Shown: positions 41,994 to 51,773, numbered from the stretch's first letter. The stretch: 64,000 bases of DNA from an uncultured Eubacteriales bacterium (GCA_905209085.1 CAJLRM010000010.1:6350-70349); one strand, 5' to 3'. Translations and numbers: made by a program. Notes: a model not told the origin generated them from the letters alone.

Positions 41994-44293
41994 ACGAAAA
42001 ACAAAAATTTAATTTTTCCACCGTTTTTTTATACATACTCTGCTTTACGGCGATGTTCTGCCTGTATTACGTCGGCGACAACGGCGAGCCCTTTTCACTG
42101 GCGCTCCTCTACGCCATGCTTTCCTGCGGACTTCATCCCGTCGTTTCCTGTCTGCTCTACGTCGTGTCGGGACTTTCGGGCTTTTCTATCCAATACCTGC
42201 CCGTCTATGCGGGACAGGCGGCGATTTTATGTATCCTCTTTTGCGTATACAGGAGGCTTAAAAAGAAGGCGACGGTGTTGCCGCTCGTCTGCGTTTCTTT
42301 GTCCCTCGTGCTGTTCGTGGCGTTCTCTCCGTTCGTTCCCTACAACATTCCTTTAAAACTGCCCTTTGCGCTCGGTTCCATCAGTCAGAAAACCATTCTC
42401 GCGGGGCTTATCCTTCTGCTTTCCGCCATGCTGACGGTCGCCTTAAAAGCGCTTTTAAACAAGCTGTTGAAGTGCCGTCTGAAAGCGGAAGAAATTATTT
42501 TTTCCGTTCTTTTCTTCGTTCTCATCGGCGTGGGAATCTGCCGCGCCGCGACCGTCGTCGCTTACATGGGTATCGCATTTTTCGCTTTACTGCTCTTTGC
42601 CTGCGCGACAAAGGACGCCACCGCCCTCGTGTGCGCTTTTGCGCTGAGCCTGCCGCCGGCACTCGTCGGAGATATTTCCCCCGAACGCTTTTTTATTTAC
42701 GGCGTCGCCGTCGTCCTCTTCATCAAAATGGGACGTCTGCCCGCTGTGCTGGCCCTTTTAGCCGTATTCTTTTCCTACGGATATTTCGACGGATTGTATT
42801 CGATGCCCACTTCGCTCCTGGTGCAATCCATTCTTTCCGCGCTCATTCCCTGCCTTTTATTTCTGCTCATTCCGCCGCCGCTGGTACGGAAGATGGAAAA
42901 TAAACTCGTTTTCTATCGGGAAAAGCACCTATCCCGCATCGCCATCAACCGAAACCGCGCCGCCATCGGAGAACAGCTTTTCGAAATCTCGGGCGTATTT
43001 CGGGAGATACAGACCACCTTTGCCGCCCTGGGCACCAATGAAGCCGAGGAAGGCGCCAAGGAATACATACGCGGCTGCGTCATCGAGAGCGTCTGCAAAT
43101 CCTGCGTCAATTACCGCACCTGCATGATACACGGCTTGGAAAACGGCTTAAACAAGCTGATCGACATCGGCTGCGCGAAGGGCAAGACCAGCCTCATCGA
43201 TATTCCCACAGACCTCGCGGAATCCTGTATCAATCAAAGCGGCGTGCTGTATGCGGTCAACCGTCAAATAGGCGATTACCGCAAATATATGCTGGAAACG
43301 GAAAATGCTGCCTCGGGCAGACAACTGCTTGCCAATCAGGCGCAGGGCGTGAGCGAGATATTAAAAAATATCGCGCTCGAACAGAGCGAACCGCTGAATA
43401 TCTATTCGGAAAAGGAAAAACAGCTCAACATCTCGCTTTTGAAAGCGGGAATCGTCTGTTCGGAAGTGTTGATAGCGGGCGACGACGACAATATCACCCT
43501 TTCCCTGATCACCTTCGGAAAAGCGGACGTCAAAAAGATCGCGGCAATCGCGTCCCATGTCCTGGGGATGCCCTTGATCATTTCCGAGCGCCTGACGCTC
43601 AGCAAAGATAAATTCTGCTGCATTCTGCACAAGAAACCCTATTTCGACGCGGCTTTCGGCGTAGCATCTTTGACAAAGACGGGCGAAACCGCCAGCGGGG
43701 ACACCCATTCCGTCATCAAAATAGACGAGCGGCGGTTCATGATCGCCCTGTCCGACGGCATGGGCAGCGGAGAATACGCGCGGCGTATCTCCGAAAGCAC
43801 CATCTCCCTGCTCGAAAGTTTTTACCGAGCCAAGATGCCTTCCTCCCTCGTTCTCTCCACCATCAACAAGCTGTTGACGTTCAGCAGAGAGGAAACCTTC
43901 GCGTGCGTGGATATCGCCGTCGTCGATCTCGACAGCGGCGCCGCGGACATCGTCAAAATCGGGTCGCCGCTGGGATTTATCCTTTCGGGGAATACGCTGC
44001 GTATTTTAGAGAGTGCTTCCCTGCCGCTGGGGATACTCGAATCCCTGCATCCCGACGCGTCCTCCTATACCTTACAGGAAAACGACGTGCTGCTGTTTTT
44101 GAGCGACGGTATCACCTCCGCGTTCGGCTCTTCCTCCGATTTATACGAGGCGCTTAAAAAGATCCCCGCTTCCAATCCTCAACAGCTTGCCGATACCCTG
44201 CTGCAACAGGCGGTGACGCTGTACGGAGGCACCGCCAAAGACGATATGACCGTGCTTGCCGTCCGTCTGTTTAAAAGCCTCGAAACCGTATAG
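41990..44293 (+). CDS. spoIIE: Stage II sporulation protein E
   Basis: 767 aa. Around ten membrane spans in residues 1-305, a linker with a Cys-rich segment (CVIESVCKSCVNYRTC), and a PP2C phosphatase domain (about 555-767): FMIALSDGMGSGEYARRISE, IAVVDLDSGAADIVKIGSP, VLLFLSDGITSAF and DDMTVLAVRL with the metal-binding aspartates. In Bacillus it dephosphorylates SpoIIAA to activate SigF in the forespore and acts at the division septum. Its presence implies that the organism sporulates or descends from a sporulating lineage. Confidence 0.93.
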   Translation: MNEKQKFNFSTVFLYILCFTAMFCLYYVGDNGEPFSLALLYAMLSCGLHPVVSCLLYVVSGLSGFSIQYLPVYAGQAAILCILFCVYRRLKKKATVLPLVCVSLSLVLFVAFSPFVPYNIPLKLPFALGSISQKTILAGLILLLSAMLTVALKALLNKLLKCRLKAEEIIFSVLFFVLIGVGICRAATVVAYMGIAFFALLLFACATKDATALVCAFALSLPPALVGDISPERFFIYGVAVVLFIKMGRLPAVLALLAVFFSYGYFDGLYSMPTSLLVQSILSALIPCLLFLLIPPPLVRKMENKLVFYREKHLSRIAINRNRAAIGEQLFEISGVFREIQTTFAALGTNEAEEGAKEYIRGCVIESVCKSCVNYRTCMIHGLENGLNKLIDIGCAKGKTSLIDIPTDLAESCINQSGVLYAVNRQIGDYRKYMLETENAASGRQLLANQAQGVSEILKNIALEQSEPLNIYSEKEKQLNISLLKAGIVCSEVLIAGDDDNITLSLITFGKADVKKIAAIASHVLGMPLIISERLTLSKDKFCCILHKKPYFDAAFGVASLTKTGETASGDTHSVIKIDERRFMIALSDGMGSGEYARRISESTISLLESFYRAKMPSSLVLSTINKLLTFSREETFACVDIAVVDLDSGAADIVKIGSPLGFILSGNTLRILESASLPLGILESLHPDASSYTLQENDVLLFLSDGITSAFGSSSDLYEALKKIPASNPQQLADTLLQQAVTLYGGTAKDDMTVLAVRLFKSLETV

Positions 44294-44314
44294 AACGGAT
44301 TTCCAAGTTTTGAA

Positions 44315-44360
44315 AAGACCGTTTCCGAAGACTATCTTTGGGAAACGGTCTTATTTTATT
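44315..44360. terminator. Terminator between convergent spoIIE and SGNH gene
   Basis: AAGACCGTTTCC / GGAAACGGTCTT stem with a 14-nt loop, followed by ATTTTATTTTT on the plus strand. Confidence 0.88.
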
Positions 44361-44390
44361 TTTCGCCGCGCTCTTTTTCACCGACAGACT

Positions 44391-46205
44391 TTATGCTGCG
44401 TTCTTCCCCGTTTGTCCGTTTCTTAAAGCCTCGGCGACGATGTTGCTCATCCGCTGCATTCCCGCCGCGTTGGGATGCAGTCTGTCCACCGTGTAGGCGG
44501 AAATTGTTTGCGGCGTGATGCCGCTGTCCGCATACAGGTCAATGAGATTCACTCCCATGTTTCCGGCGATCTTTTTGATAGATTCGTTGTAAGCGCTTTC
44601 CTCAATGCCGTTTTGATTGACGCTGCCCGAAAAGCGTTTCCTGTCGGGCAAAAAGGTGCAACAGTAAATCTCCACGCCTTCGTAAGCGTCGAGAATGTTG
44701 GCGACCGTCCGCCCGTATGCTTCACTGAAATTGCCGGGCGAGAGAGGCGGCGCGAACGCGCCGTCGTAATTTCCCACGGCAGCGCCCGCCGCATAATCGT
44801 TGACGCCCATTAGAATCACCACCACGTCAGGCGCCTGTCCCGATGCGTTATGCAGATTCTTCGCCCGCACATTGTACGTCTGAGAGGTGGTCACCTGCGA
44901 TCCGGACCAAGAATTATTGACGCAGAGCGCGTAATCGAGCGCCTTGACCGTCTGATACCACCACGTTTTCTCCACCGCCATATCCGCGCCCGTATAATTG
45001 GAGTTGGGAAACCACACGGCATTGGAAGAGATCGTGGCGTTATATTTCCCGTTATTCGACCATCCCGCATAGGTGGAAATGCTGTCGCCTAAAAAGGAAA
45101 TATATGTGGCATCTGCGGTTTCCTTCGCCTTTGCCTTATAACCGGCGATCTTAAAGATGAGGGAATGATTGTTCTGCCCCTTGGTTCCGAAAATGCGGTT
45201 CCAAAAACCATATGCGGCGTTATCTCTCAAAAACATCGGCAAAACCGCCATCTGAGCATCGCCGAAAGCGAGCGTTTCTTCCGTGCCGACTTCTATGTGA
45301 AGATTATCGGCGGTCAGCCAATCTCCCGCAGATACGCCGCCGAGTTTGCCCGTAAAATCGAGATTGATCTTTTTGCCGTTTTCGACGGTACATTCCGACT
45401 GCGGCGTGCTGAAATCGGATTTAACGACGTAAACGGGCATATACAGATTGGGCGAATCTGCCGTATAACCGCCCGCAAGCCCCGAATAGGGGAAGGAAAT
45501 GCTCGTGATGACGGCGCCGGAGAATACTGAGGTGTCATAGAGCGCGAAGGGCGCATAACCGGGCAGGAAAGGCGCGCTGTAATTTTTCATGTCCGAACTA
45601 TCGAACAGATATTCTGAAAACACGTATTCCCCGCCCGAAAAAGTCACCGTATAATTTTTGTTGGAGTACGTTCCGCGGATCTGCTTGACGCCGCTTTCCG
45701 TCTTTTCCACGGAAAGCTCTATATTCAATTCGTCGCCTTCCAAAGCGCCTTCGACAGTGAACGTCAGTTCTTTCACGTCTTCCAGCATGGAAGCCTGATC
45801 GTCGATGACGACTTTTGCCTCCCTTTTTTCTATCTTCAACGTCGCTGTCAGCGTATCGATCTGCTTTTCGCCCGCGTACAGCTTTGCCGTCGCCCGATAC
45901 GTTCCCGCGTCCTTAGCTTTATTATTTTCATAGACCGCTTCCACGCCTGCGGGCAGCCCCGAAACCGTTATCGTATGCACTTGACCGTCGTAAACGCAGG
46001 AGAAATCGGCAAATACCACAGCGGAAACGTCGGGCAGAGCGGACGACGAATCGGTCCGAGAGGAGGAGCTTATCTGAGAAAAGGAATCCCGGGGCGAAGA
46101 GTCGGAAGAGGAAAAATTGCCGTCCTCTCCACTTCTGCAAGCGCCCAGCCCCATCGAAAGCACAAGCAGCCCTGTCAACAGCATTTTTAAAATTTTTCTT
46201 TTCAT
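44391..46205 (-). CDS. SGNH-hydrolase lipoprotein with MBG-type module
   Basis: 604 aa. The lipoprotein signal ends at lipobox MGLGAC; a Ser-rich linker follows (SSSDSSPRDSFSQISSSSR). Residues about 60-130 are an MBG/Ig-like module (VYDGQVHTITVSGLPAGVEA, KDAGTYRATAKL). After a beta-rich middle part comes an SGNH domain with block I ISFLGDSISTYAGWS, NNSWSGSQV, VVILMGVNDYAAG and the catalytic VDRLHPNAAGMQR. It is likely a surface esterase or deacetylase. GGAGGTCGTT precedes the ATG. It is monocistronic between a strong promoter and the shared terminator. Confidence 0.87.
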   Translation of the reverse strand: MKRKILKMLLTGLLVLSMGLGACRSGEDGNFSSSDSSPRDSFSQISSSSRTDSSSALPDVSAVVFADFSCVYDGQVHTITVSGLPAGVEAVYENNKAKDAGTYRATAKLYAGEKQIDTLTATLKIEKREAKVVIDDQASMLEDVKELTFTVEGALEGDELNIELSVEKTESGVKQIRGTYSNKNYTVTFSGGEYVFSEYLFDSSDMKNYSAPFLPGYAPFALYDTSVFSGAVITSISFPYSGLAGGYTADSPNLYMPVYVVKSDFSTPQSECTVENGKKINLDFTGKLGGVSAGDWLTADNLHIEVGTEETLAFGDAQMAVLPMFLRDNAAYGFWNRIFGTKGQNNHSLIFKIAGYKAKAKETADATYISFLGDSISTYAGWSNNGKYNATISSNAVWFPNSNYTGADMAVEKTWWYQTVKALDYALCVNNSWSGSQVTTSQTYNVRAKNLHNASGQAPDVVVILMGVNDYAAGAAVGNYDGAFAPPLSPGNFSEAYGRTVANILDAYEGVEIYCCTFLPDRKRFSGSVNQNGIEESAYNESIKKIAGNMGVNLIDLYADSGITPQTISAYTVDRLHPNAAGMQRMSNIVAEALRNGQTGKNAA

Positions 46206-46236
46206 AACGACCTCCAAAATTATTTAAAGTATACAA

Positions 46237-46265
46237 ATTATCCCTTTTATTATCTCTTTTGTCAA
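46237..46265 (-). promoter_or_regulatory. SigA promoter of the second SGNH lipoprotein gene
   Basis: On the minus strand TTGACA (46260-46265), 17 nt, GATAAT (46237-46242), 31 nt before the ATG. Confidence 0.82.
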
Positions 46266-46571
46266 TAGGCTTTTTCTAAAAATTGTCATTATTTTGAGCT
46301 TTATAGCTTAAATTCTGCACCTTGTTCGCGCCAATTTTTACGGCGCACCTCCCATCGAAAGCGTTTTTTAAGCGGCCGGAGAGCGACGCATTTTTTAAAA
46401 GGGACGCTCGGTAAAAAGGCGGTAGCCGATACACACAAAACTTTTTTATAAAGTCCCGTTTAAAAATCCGCCCGACAACATACGGACCGGATCTTTTAAA
46501 TAGTCCCTCAAACTTTTTTGAATGGAAAACTCTTCGAAAGCGCATTTTTCCATTGTAACGCGCCCTTAGAG
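46266..46571. other. Intergenic region before the second SGNH gene
   Basis: About 300 nt, rich in TTTTTTAAA-type runs. I see no gene; the one open frame lacks a ribosome site. Confidence 0.4.
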
Positions 46572-46606
46572 CAAAAAAGAAAGCGGTCCCTTTTGAGGAT
46601 CGCCTT
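46572..46606 (-). terminator. Terminator of the envelope operon
   Basis: On the minus strand AAGGCGATCC, loop, GGGACCGCTTT, then CTTTTTTGC; 27 nt beyond the stop of the zinc-ribbon membrane protein gene. Confidence 0.8.
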
Positions 46607-46632
46607 CTTCTTATAGGCTTCGGATTGAATTG

Positions 46633-48837
46633 TTACATCGTTTCGGTGTTCCCGGTCTTTTGTTTTGCTCTGAAAACTTTGCGAAGCTGGAATACGCCGC
46701 CGCATTCGGGGCAACGATATGCAAACGCACCGTCCTTTACCGTGAGTTTCATGGCGCAATCGGGGCAAGTGACCGTCCATTTTTTGGGAGGAAGGGGCTT
46801 TGTCAGGTCTTCTTCGGTCAAATCCATCGCTTCGGGATAAATGGGATTATGCGCGGGCTGAGCGGGACGCTGATATGCGTACGTTTCCATCACCGCTTCC
46901 TTGGGAAGGGCGGGTACGTAAGCGGGCGCCATCGTCGTGACGGGAGTCGCCGCCGGCTTAGGCTCTTCCGCGGGAGCGGATACCTCTACGGGAGCAGGGG
47001 CGGGCGTTTCCGCGGGAACAGAGTTCTCCGCAGGGACGGAAGCTTTTGCGTCCGTCGGCGCGTTAGCCGCGATCCCCGCTTCTTCCGCCACCGGCTGTTT
47101 CGCTTTCTTCATCCATTTTTCAGCCAAAGCCCTTTCGACTGCCGCTCTTTCCGCAGCCGCTTTGTTTTCCTTTTTCGCCATCGCCGCTTCCGCACGGAGG
47201 GATTTTTTATCCGCCGCGAGATTCGCCTTGCGTTCTTTCAAATCGGGTTTTTTCGCAGTTTCAGGCGCAGCGGGTGCGGTCTTCTCTTCCGCAACGGGTT
47301 CTTCCGCCTTGTTTTCCGCAACCGTTTCCGGCTCCGCAGGCTCTTCCGCCGCGGGTTCCTGCACGTACTGATAGGGAGTGAACGGACGGTAAGGTCTGCC
47401 GTTTGCCCAATATTGTCCCTGACCGTATGCGTAAGGATTTGCATAGGGATTGGCGTAAGGATTTGCATAGGAATATCCGTACATGGGCTGCATATTTTCC
47501 TGTCCTTCGGGCGCGGGAGGCGCCATCGGAGGCATGATCTGCGGTCCTGCCACCATGGGCATCATCATCACGGGCTGACCGTTCGGCTGCATAAATACGC
47601 CCGGCTGAGAAATGCACTGCAAAGGAATATGATACATGGCGGGAACTGCCGCAGGAACTGCTGCGGGCGCTTCTTCTCCGTTTTCGGGAGTTTCCGTACT
47701 TTCCTCTTTCGCCGCGACGGGCTGATCGAGATCGATCTCCACCTCTTCTTCCCCGACGACCTTTTTTTCCTTCGTTTCTTCCGCGAGCTTACCCTTAGCA
47801 TTGGGCAGGCGGCACATACAGAATTCCTCGATCAAAGCGGCGGCCGCGATGATCGCAATAAACAGCGTGCCTAAGGACGGCATGATATAAGTGCGTTTGG
47901 AAGCGGCCACGCACATCAATGCGAACGTTCCGCCCGCCGTCAGCAGGAGCAGAATGGAGAAAATACGAAAATTCTTCATGCCGGAAGCCTGCATACCGTC
48001 GCGATGGAATTCCGTCGGCGCGGTGGCGTGTTTCAAAAGCACAATCGTCCAGATACACGCGAAAAGCTGCGCGAGAGGAATGACGCCGTAATAGACGAGA
48101 TCCATTTTGGCGCCCTTAAAAAGATTGGAGAAGGCGCCTTTTTCCAGCCATTTGAGCGCGTTGAGCATCAAATTGGTCCTGGAAATGAAATACATGATCA
48201 GTCCGACGAACACGAGCTGAGCGATATTACGGAAGAAGGGAGCGAGTCTTCCGAGCGTGCGTTTTTCTTCCGCCACGTTTTCACCCACGGTGAACAGACT
48301 GACGTTGCCGCCGACCAGCCCCGCCCAGAAATGAACGATAAGTCCTATCGCCAAAGCGAAATAGAACAAAACGGTAAATCCGGCGCCCGCGATCAGATGA
48401 ATCATAAAGGTGAACACGATGATGGAGCAATATGTACCGGAGAAAATTTTTCCCATCTCCTCCATCGCTATGGCGTTTCGATTGAAGCCGTTGAGCTTCG
48501 ATGCTTTCTTTTTAAAGAGGCGGCTAAGCCTGGAAAGGCATCTGATGACGTTGATGACTGCGGTGAGCAGCATGATCGCGTAAAGCGCCGCTACGCCCGC
48601 GTTCAGGCAAACGGGAAGGTAGGAACCCCTGACGTTTTTCAGTTCTAAAAAAGGCTTCCAGAAATTGACGACGCCCATCGAACCGACCGAGGTGCCGTAA
48701 ACGAACGGGAAGAATGCGACGACCGCTAAAAATACCGTGCCGATGAGATAGAGCATTCCGACGAATTCGGCTTTGGAATGCGCTTTTTGGACTCTCTTTT
48801 TGAGAATCATGGGTCTTTCCGCTATATTTTCTTTCAT
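46633..48837 (-). CDS. Polytopic membrane protein with Pro/Ala-rich region and zinc ribbon
   Basis: 734 aa, family not recognised. The N-terminal 360 residues hold about eight spans (LYLIGTVFLAVVAFFPFVYG, IFRILLLLTAGGTFAL-type segments). An acidic linker and a Met/Pro/Tyr-rich stretch follow, with the short repeat NPYANPYANPYAYG. Then comes a 200-residue Ala/Glu/Pro/Lys-rich segment (a helical part KKENKAAAERAAVERALAEK). The C-terminus is a ribbon, CPDC...CPEC, of the zinc type. Its ATG overlaps the stop of the upstream gene (ATGA), so the two products are coupled and perhaps interact. GGGAGGG stands before the ATG. Confidence 0.78.
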   Translation of the reverse strand: MKENIAERPMILKKRVQKAHSKAEFVGMLYLIGTVFLAVVAFFPFVYGTSVGSMGVVNFWKPFLELKNVRGSYLPVCLNAGVAALYAIMLLTAVINVIRCLSRLSRLFKKKASKLNGFNRNAIAMEEMGKIFSGTYCSIIVFTFMIHLIAGAGFTVLFYFALAIGLIVHFWAGLVGGNVSLFTVGENVAEEKRTLGRLAPFFRNIAQLVFVGLIMYFISRTNLMLNALKWLEKGAFSNLFKGAKMDLVYYGVIPLAQLFACIWTIVLLKHATAPTEFHRDGMQASGMKNFRIFSILLLLTAGGTFALMCVAASKRTYIMPSLGTLFIAIIAAAALIEEFCMCRLPNAKGKLAEETKEKKVVGEEEVEIDLDQPVAAKEESTETPENGEEAPAAVPAAVPAMYHIPLQCISQPGVFMQPNGQPVMMMPMVAGPQIMPPMAPPAPEGQENMQPMYGYSYANPYANPYANPYAYGQGQYWANGRPYRPFTPYQYVQEPAAEEPAEPETVAENKAEEPVAEEKTAPAAPETAKKPDLKERKANLAADKKSLRAEAAMAKKENKAAAERAAVERALAEKWMKKAKQPVAEEAGIAANAPTDAKASVPAENSVPAETPAPAPVEVSAPAEEPKPAATPVTTMAPAYVPALPKEAVMETYAYQRPAQPAHNPIYPEAMDLTEEDLTKPLPPKKWTVTCPDCAMKLTVKDGAFAYRCPECGGVFQLRKVFRAKQKTGNTETM

Positions 48838-49721
48838 TGCTGGTTCCCTCCCCATGCCTTCGAATCCTTTAACGAATCGGGTATATTCACCTCGGTATTA
48901 TTGAGGTTGGAATAGTGAAGCGCCATCGTCGAGCTCCCATAATAATCGGGAGAGTCTTTCGAGGAGGTTTCCATATAATAATAGATCGTAGGACAAGTGC
49001 CGGCCGTAAGCGTGCAGGTGCCCTTTTCTCCTTTTGTACAAAGAGGCGCGAGATCGAAATAATATTCGCCCGTCAATATATTCATGAAACATTCGTTCCC
49101 TTCCCTGACGGCGGTAAAAAGGTTGGAAAACAGCAGAACTACGTTTTGCGCGTCAGTCCCTGCGCTGGATATTCTCGCCCATTCCGCTTTATCCAGAAGC
49201 AGCAGATCGTTTACGGCTTCGGTCTGAGGCGTGGAGGCCGTATTGGTACGGGAAAACGCCATGTTCTCTTCTTTTCTGTAAACATACTCGTAAACCGAAA
49301 CTTTCGCTTCGCGACCGGACATCGTGCGTTCTACTTCTTTGAGATATGTATAGTTTTTGTCCGTATAAATTTTGCCTTCGAGCTGTATGGTTACGGACGT
49401 AACGCGATTGGTGTTCTTGTCCTTTACCGCCGACGTCGTACTTCCTGAATACGAAGCGGAAAACGAACTGTAAGCGGCGTCTTTAATTTCCTCGCCGTTT
49501 ATCAACGGGGCCGATTCGTCCACCAATTTTTTCGTTTTGTCAAACCCCTCCTGATTGATCCAATTGTCGACGATGTTCCCCGTCGACGCGCCGCCGAACG
49601 GCTTTTCCGCTTTTCCGACGGCGTTGCCATGGAACATCGTTCCATAGACGACGGTACCGCCGGCCAGTGCGAGAGAAAGGATCAAGCCGATCGCCCCGCA
49701 GATTCTGCCTTTCTTTTTCAT
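48834..49721 (-). CDS. Signal-anchored extracytoplasmic protein of unknown function
   Basis: 295 aa. AGGAGG lies at ideal distance from MKKKGRICG, so I prefer it to the ATG 8 codons earlier. Residues about 6-30 are an uncleaved-looking signal anchor (ICGAIGLILSLALAGGTVVYG). The exported part is Thr/Ser/Tyr-rich and beta-like with ITSVTIQLEGKIYTDKNYT-type strands and one Cys pair (CTKGEKGTCTLTAGTC). It is first of a two-gene operon with the zinc-ribbon membrane protein; a perfect promoter lies upstream. Confidence 0.75.
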   Translation of the reverse strand: MKKKGRICGAIGLILSLALAGGTVVYGTMFHGNAVGKAEKPFGGASTGNIVDNWINQEGFDKTKKLVDESAPLINGEEIKDAAYSSFSASYSGSTTSAVKDKNTNRVTSVTIQLEGKIYTDKNYTYLKEVERTMSGREAKVSVYEYVYRKEENMAFSRTNTASTPQTEAVNDLLLLDKAEWARISSAGTDAQNVVLLFSNLFTAVREGNECFMNILTGEYYFDLAPLCTKGEKGTCTLTAGTCPTIYYYMETSSKDSPDYYGSSTMALHYSNLNNTEVNIPDSLKDSKAWGGNQQ

Positions 49722-49807
49722 CCGAAGCCTCCTGATATTTTTCATTTTTTACCGGTCCCATATTTATCCCGTTATTACAAATATTTACACCGATTTTATT
49801 CTTTTAT

Positions 49808-49836
49808 ATTATACCCTGTTTTTCACGTATTGTCAA
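49808..49836 (-). promoter_or_regulatory. Consensus SigA promoter of the envelope operon
   Basis: On the minus strand TTGACA (49831-49836), 17 nt, TATAAT (49808-49813), about 87 nt before the coding start. Confidence 0.9.
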
Positions 49837-49955
49837 TATGATTTTTCAATTTTTTCGGCATGAATTTTCAATATTTTTTTTACAATTTGCTTTTTGTGCC
49901 TCAAATTCAAAAATTTCGTTTCAACAAAAGAAAATTTCGTTCTTTTTTCGTTTTT

Positions 49956-50468
49956 TTACTCGATCTGCGCCTGACAGGAACGCATCGTCAAAAGAGCGGC
50001 TTCATGCGCCGCCGCAGAAGTTCCCGCGCAGCACTTTGCGCAGACGCTCACTTCCGTTTCGGGAGAAAACGCCTTCGTCAAAAGCACGTTGGAAACGACG
50101 CAGATATCCGTGCATACGCCGATAAATTCCACTCTTTCAAAGTTCTCGCGGCGGATATACTCCGCAAGTTCCACGCTTGCGAACAAAGGTTTATCGAATA
50201 CCTTGTCCCCCGATTTTTGCAGTCCCCCGACGATCTGCCACCCTTCGCTGTCCTTTAAACAATGTCTGACGGGCAGACGCTTTCCCTCCTGCGTCGAAAG
50301 GTAATCCTCCCCATGCGTGTCGCGGGTGAATACCACCGTTTTTCCCGCCTGACGCGCCGCGGAGATCCTTTCCTCGACGGCGGGCAGAATCGCCTGCGCG
50401 TCCGAGCTTCCCAAAGCCCCGAATACAAAATCGTTCTGCATATCTATCACTGCCAGCAGTTCTTTCAT
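49956..50468 (-). CDS. Isochorismatase-family cysteine hydrolase, nicotinamidase-like
   Basis: 170 aa. ELLAVIDMQNDFVFGALGS carries the catalytic Asp (D9), TRDTHGEDYLSTQEGKRLPVRHC fits the metal and Lys region of nicotinamidases, and GVCTDICVVSNVLL holds the nucleophile Cys. It is probably a PncA-type enzyme releasing nicotinic acid for NAD salvage, though other amidase substrates are possible. A normal length; an acceptable GGAG-type site (GAGGAGAAGGG) precedes the ATG. Confidence 0.85.
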   Translation of the reverse strand: MKELLAVIDMQNDFVFGALGSSDAQAILPAVEERISAARQAGKTVVFTRDTHGEDYLSTQEGKRLPVRHCLKDSEGWQIVGGLQKSGDKVFDKPLFASVELAEYIRRENFERVEFIGVCTDICVVSNVLLTKAFSPETEVSVCAKCCAGTSAAAHEAALLTMRSCQAQIE

Positions 50469-50624
50469 TTCCCTTCTCCTCGCTGTCTTTTCTATCTTTA
50501 TTTCATTCGCGGCACCCTTCGTTTATGCTCTCTTTCCCGCCCGAATTTTGTCGGATTCGCAGGCTTTTCCGGGGAATGCAAAAAATAATAAAGCGCGCGT
50601 TTATGCGTTTTTTATGAAAATTAT

Positions 50625-51155
50625 TTACTTCTCAAATTTATCTTTATACATGGAAATGCACTTGTTTATAATTTCCACCGCATCGTCGCGGTGACAGATC
50701 TCCTTTACGGTCGTCTGTTTATGTTCCAGCGTCTTATATACTTCGAAGAAGTGCATCATTTCGTCGAACACGTGGTTGGGCAGTTCGTGGATGTCGTAAT
50801 AATTGTTATACGTGGGGTCTTTGAAAGGAATGGCGATGATTTTTTCGTCCAGCGAACCGCCGTCTATCATCTTGATGACGCCGATAGGATAGCAATTGAC
50901 GAGGGTCATGGGATAAATCGTTTCCCCGCAGAGCACCAAGACGTCCAAAGGATCGCCGTCTTCCGCCAGCGTGCGGGGAATGAAACCGTAATTGGCGGGA
51001 TATACAGTAGAGGTATACAAGACTCTGTCCAGCTTCAAAAGCCCCGTTTCTTTATCGAGTTCGTACTTCGCCTTGCAGCCTTTGGGAATTTCGATAAGAG
51101 ATTCGAAACTGCGCGCGGTGATCCGCTCTTTGGAAATATCGTGCCAGATGTTCAT
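50625..51155 (-). CDS. ppa: Inorganic pyrophosphatase, family I
   Basis: 176 aa. It hydrolyses PPi in the cytoplasm, pulling biosynthetic reactions. Motifs are SLIEIPKGCKAKYELDKETG, the metal-binding DGDPLDVLVL (EDGDPLD) and DPTYNNYYDI. It follows family I length and has its own promoter 73 nt upstream. Confidence 0.95.
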   Translation of the reverse strand: MNIWHDISKERITARSFESLIEIPKGCKAKYELDKETGLLKLDRVLYTSTVYPANYGFIPRTLAEDGDPLDVLVLCGETIYPMTLVNCYPIGVIKMIDGGSLDEKIIAIPFKDPTYNNYYDIHELPNHVFDEMMHFFEVYKTLEHKQTTVKEICHRDDAVEIINKCISMYKDKFEK

Positions 51156-51227
51156 AATTTTTCACTTCCTTATTCCGAACTTTTTTAATTTCCGACGCCC
51201 GAAAAATTTTTACCGATACTTATCCTT

Positions 51228-51256
51228 ATTGTAACACATTTTTTTTCTTTTCGCAA
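51228..51256 (-). promoter_or_regulatory. Promoter of ppa
   Basis: On the minus strand TTGCGA (51251-51256), 17 nt, TACAAT (51228-51233), with TGTG extending the -10. Confidence 0.7.
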
Positions 51257-51569
51257 GGACTCAGGCTCTTATTTTTTGCCGATTCGAGGCTTTTTTCGCA
51301 TAAATGTATTTTAGGCGTATTTTTCCTCTCTCCACGATCCCCCCGCCATTACTTTTTGAAACTTTTTAAGACAAAAAATAGAAGAGCTGCTTGGAAAAGC
51401 GCTCTCGATATTTATAATGTTTAAACGTTTTTCAACAAAACGGAAAACCGAGGAAAATAGCGTATAAAAGATAGCCGACCATACTACTCCGAAAAATTTT
51501 CCGGTATATTTGTAACTTGCCGATTGCGATAAAAAGCCGAACAATTTTTTATTTTACCGCGAAAAAGCT
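51257..51569. other. Intergenic region between ppa and tRNA-Ser(GCT)
   Basis: About 310 nt, AT-rich. The open frame 51311-51544 on the minus strand is weak: no ribosome site and no family. Nothing else is seen. Confidence 0.4.
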
Positions 51570-51598
51570 TTGACAATGCAGAAAAAATATGGTATAGT
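51570..51598 (+). promoter_or_regulatory. Promoter of tRNA-Ser(GCT)
   Basis: TTGACA (51570-51575), 17 nt, TATAGT (51593-51598). Confidence 0.88.
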
Positions 51599-51628
51599 AT
51601 TATAGCGTTTTGGTTGAACGGAGTCTAA

Positions 51629-51720
51629 GCAGAAGTACCCAAGTGGCTCAAGGGGCTCCCCTGCTAAGGGAGTAGTATGGGATAACCGTAGCGCGGGTTC
51701 AAATCCCGCCTTCTGCGCCA
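51629..51720 (+). tRNA. tRNA-Ser(GCT)
   Basis: Class II tRNA with GCAGAAG/CTTCTGC acceptor stem, G discriminator and encoded CCA. Anticodon loop CTGCTAA reads AGC/AGU codons. Long variable arm, then GGGTTCAAATCCC. Own promoter and strong terminator. Confidence 0.96.
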
Positions 51721-51728
51721 AATTGCCT

Positions 51729-51773
51729 CGCCTGTTTTTAAGGATTTTTCCCTTAAAAACAGGCGGTTTTTTT
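51729..51773 (+). terminator. Terminator of tRNA-Ser(GCT)
   Basis: CGCCTGTTTTTAAGG / CCTTAAAAACAGGCG perfect 15-bp stem, 7-nt loop, then GTTTTTTT. Confidence 0.95.

Noticed and set aside
51311..51544. 77-codon minus-strand frame near tRNA-Ser(GCT)
   Set aside because: No ribosome site, no family features, biased composition; probably chance.
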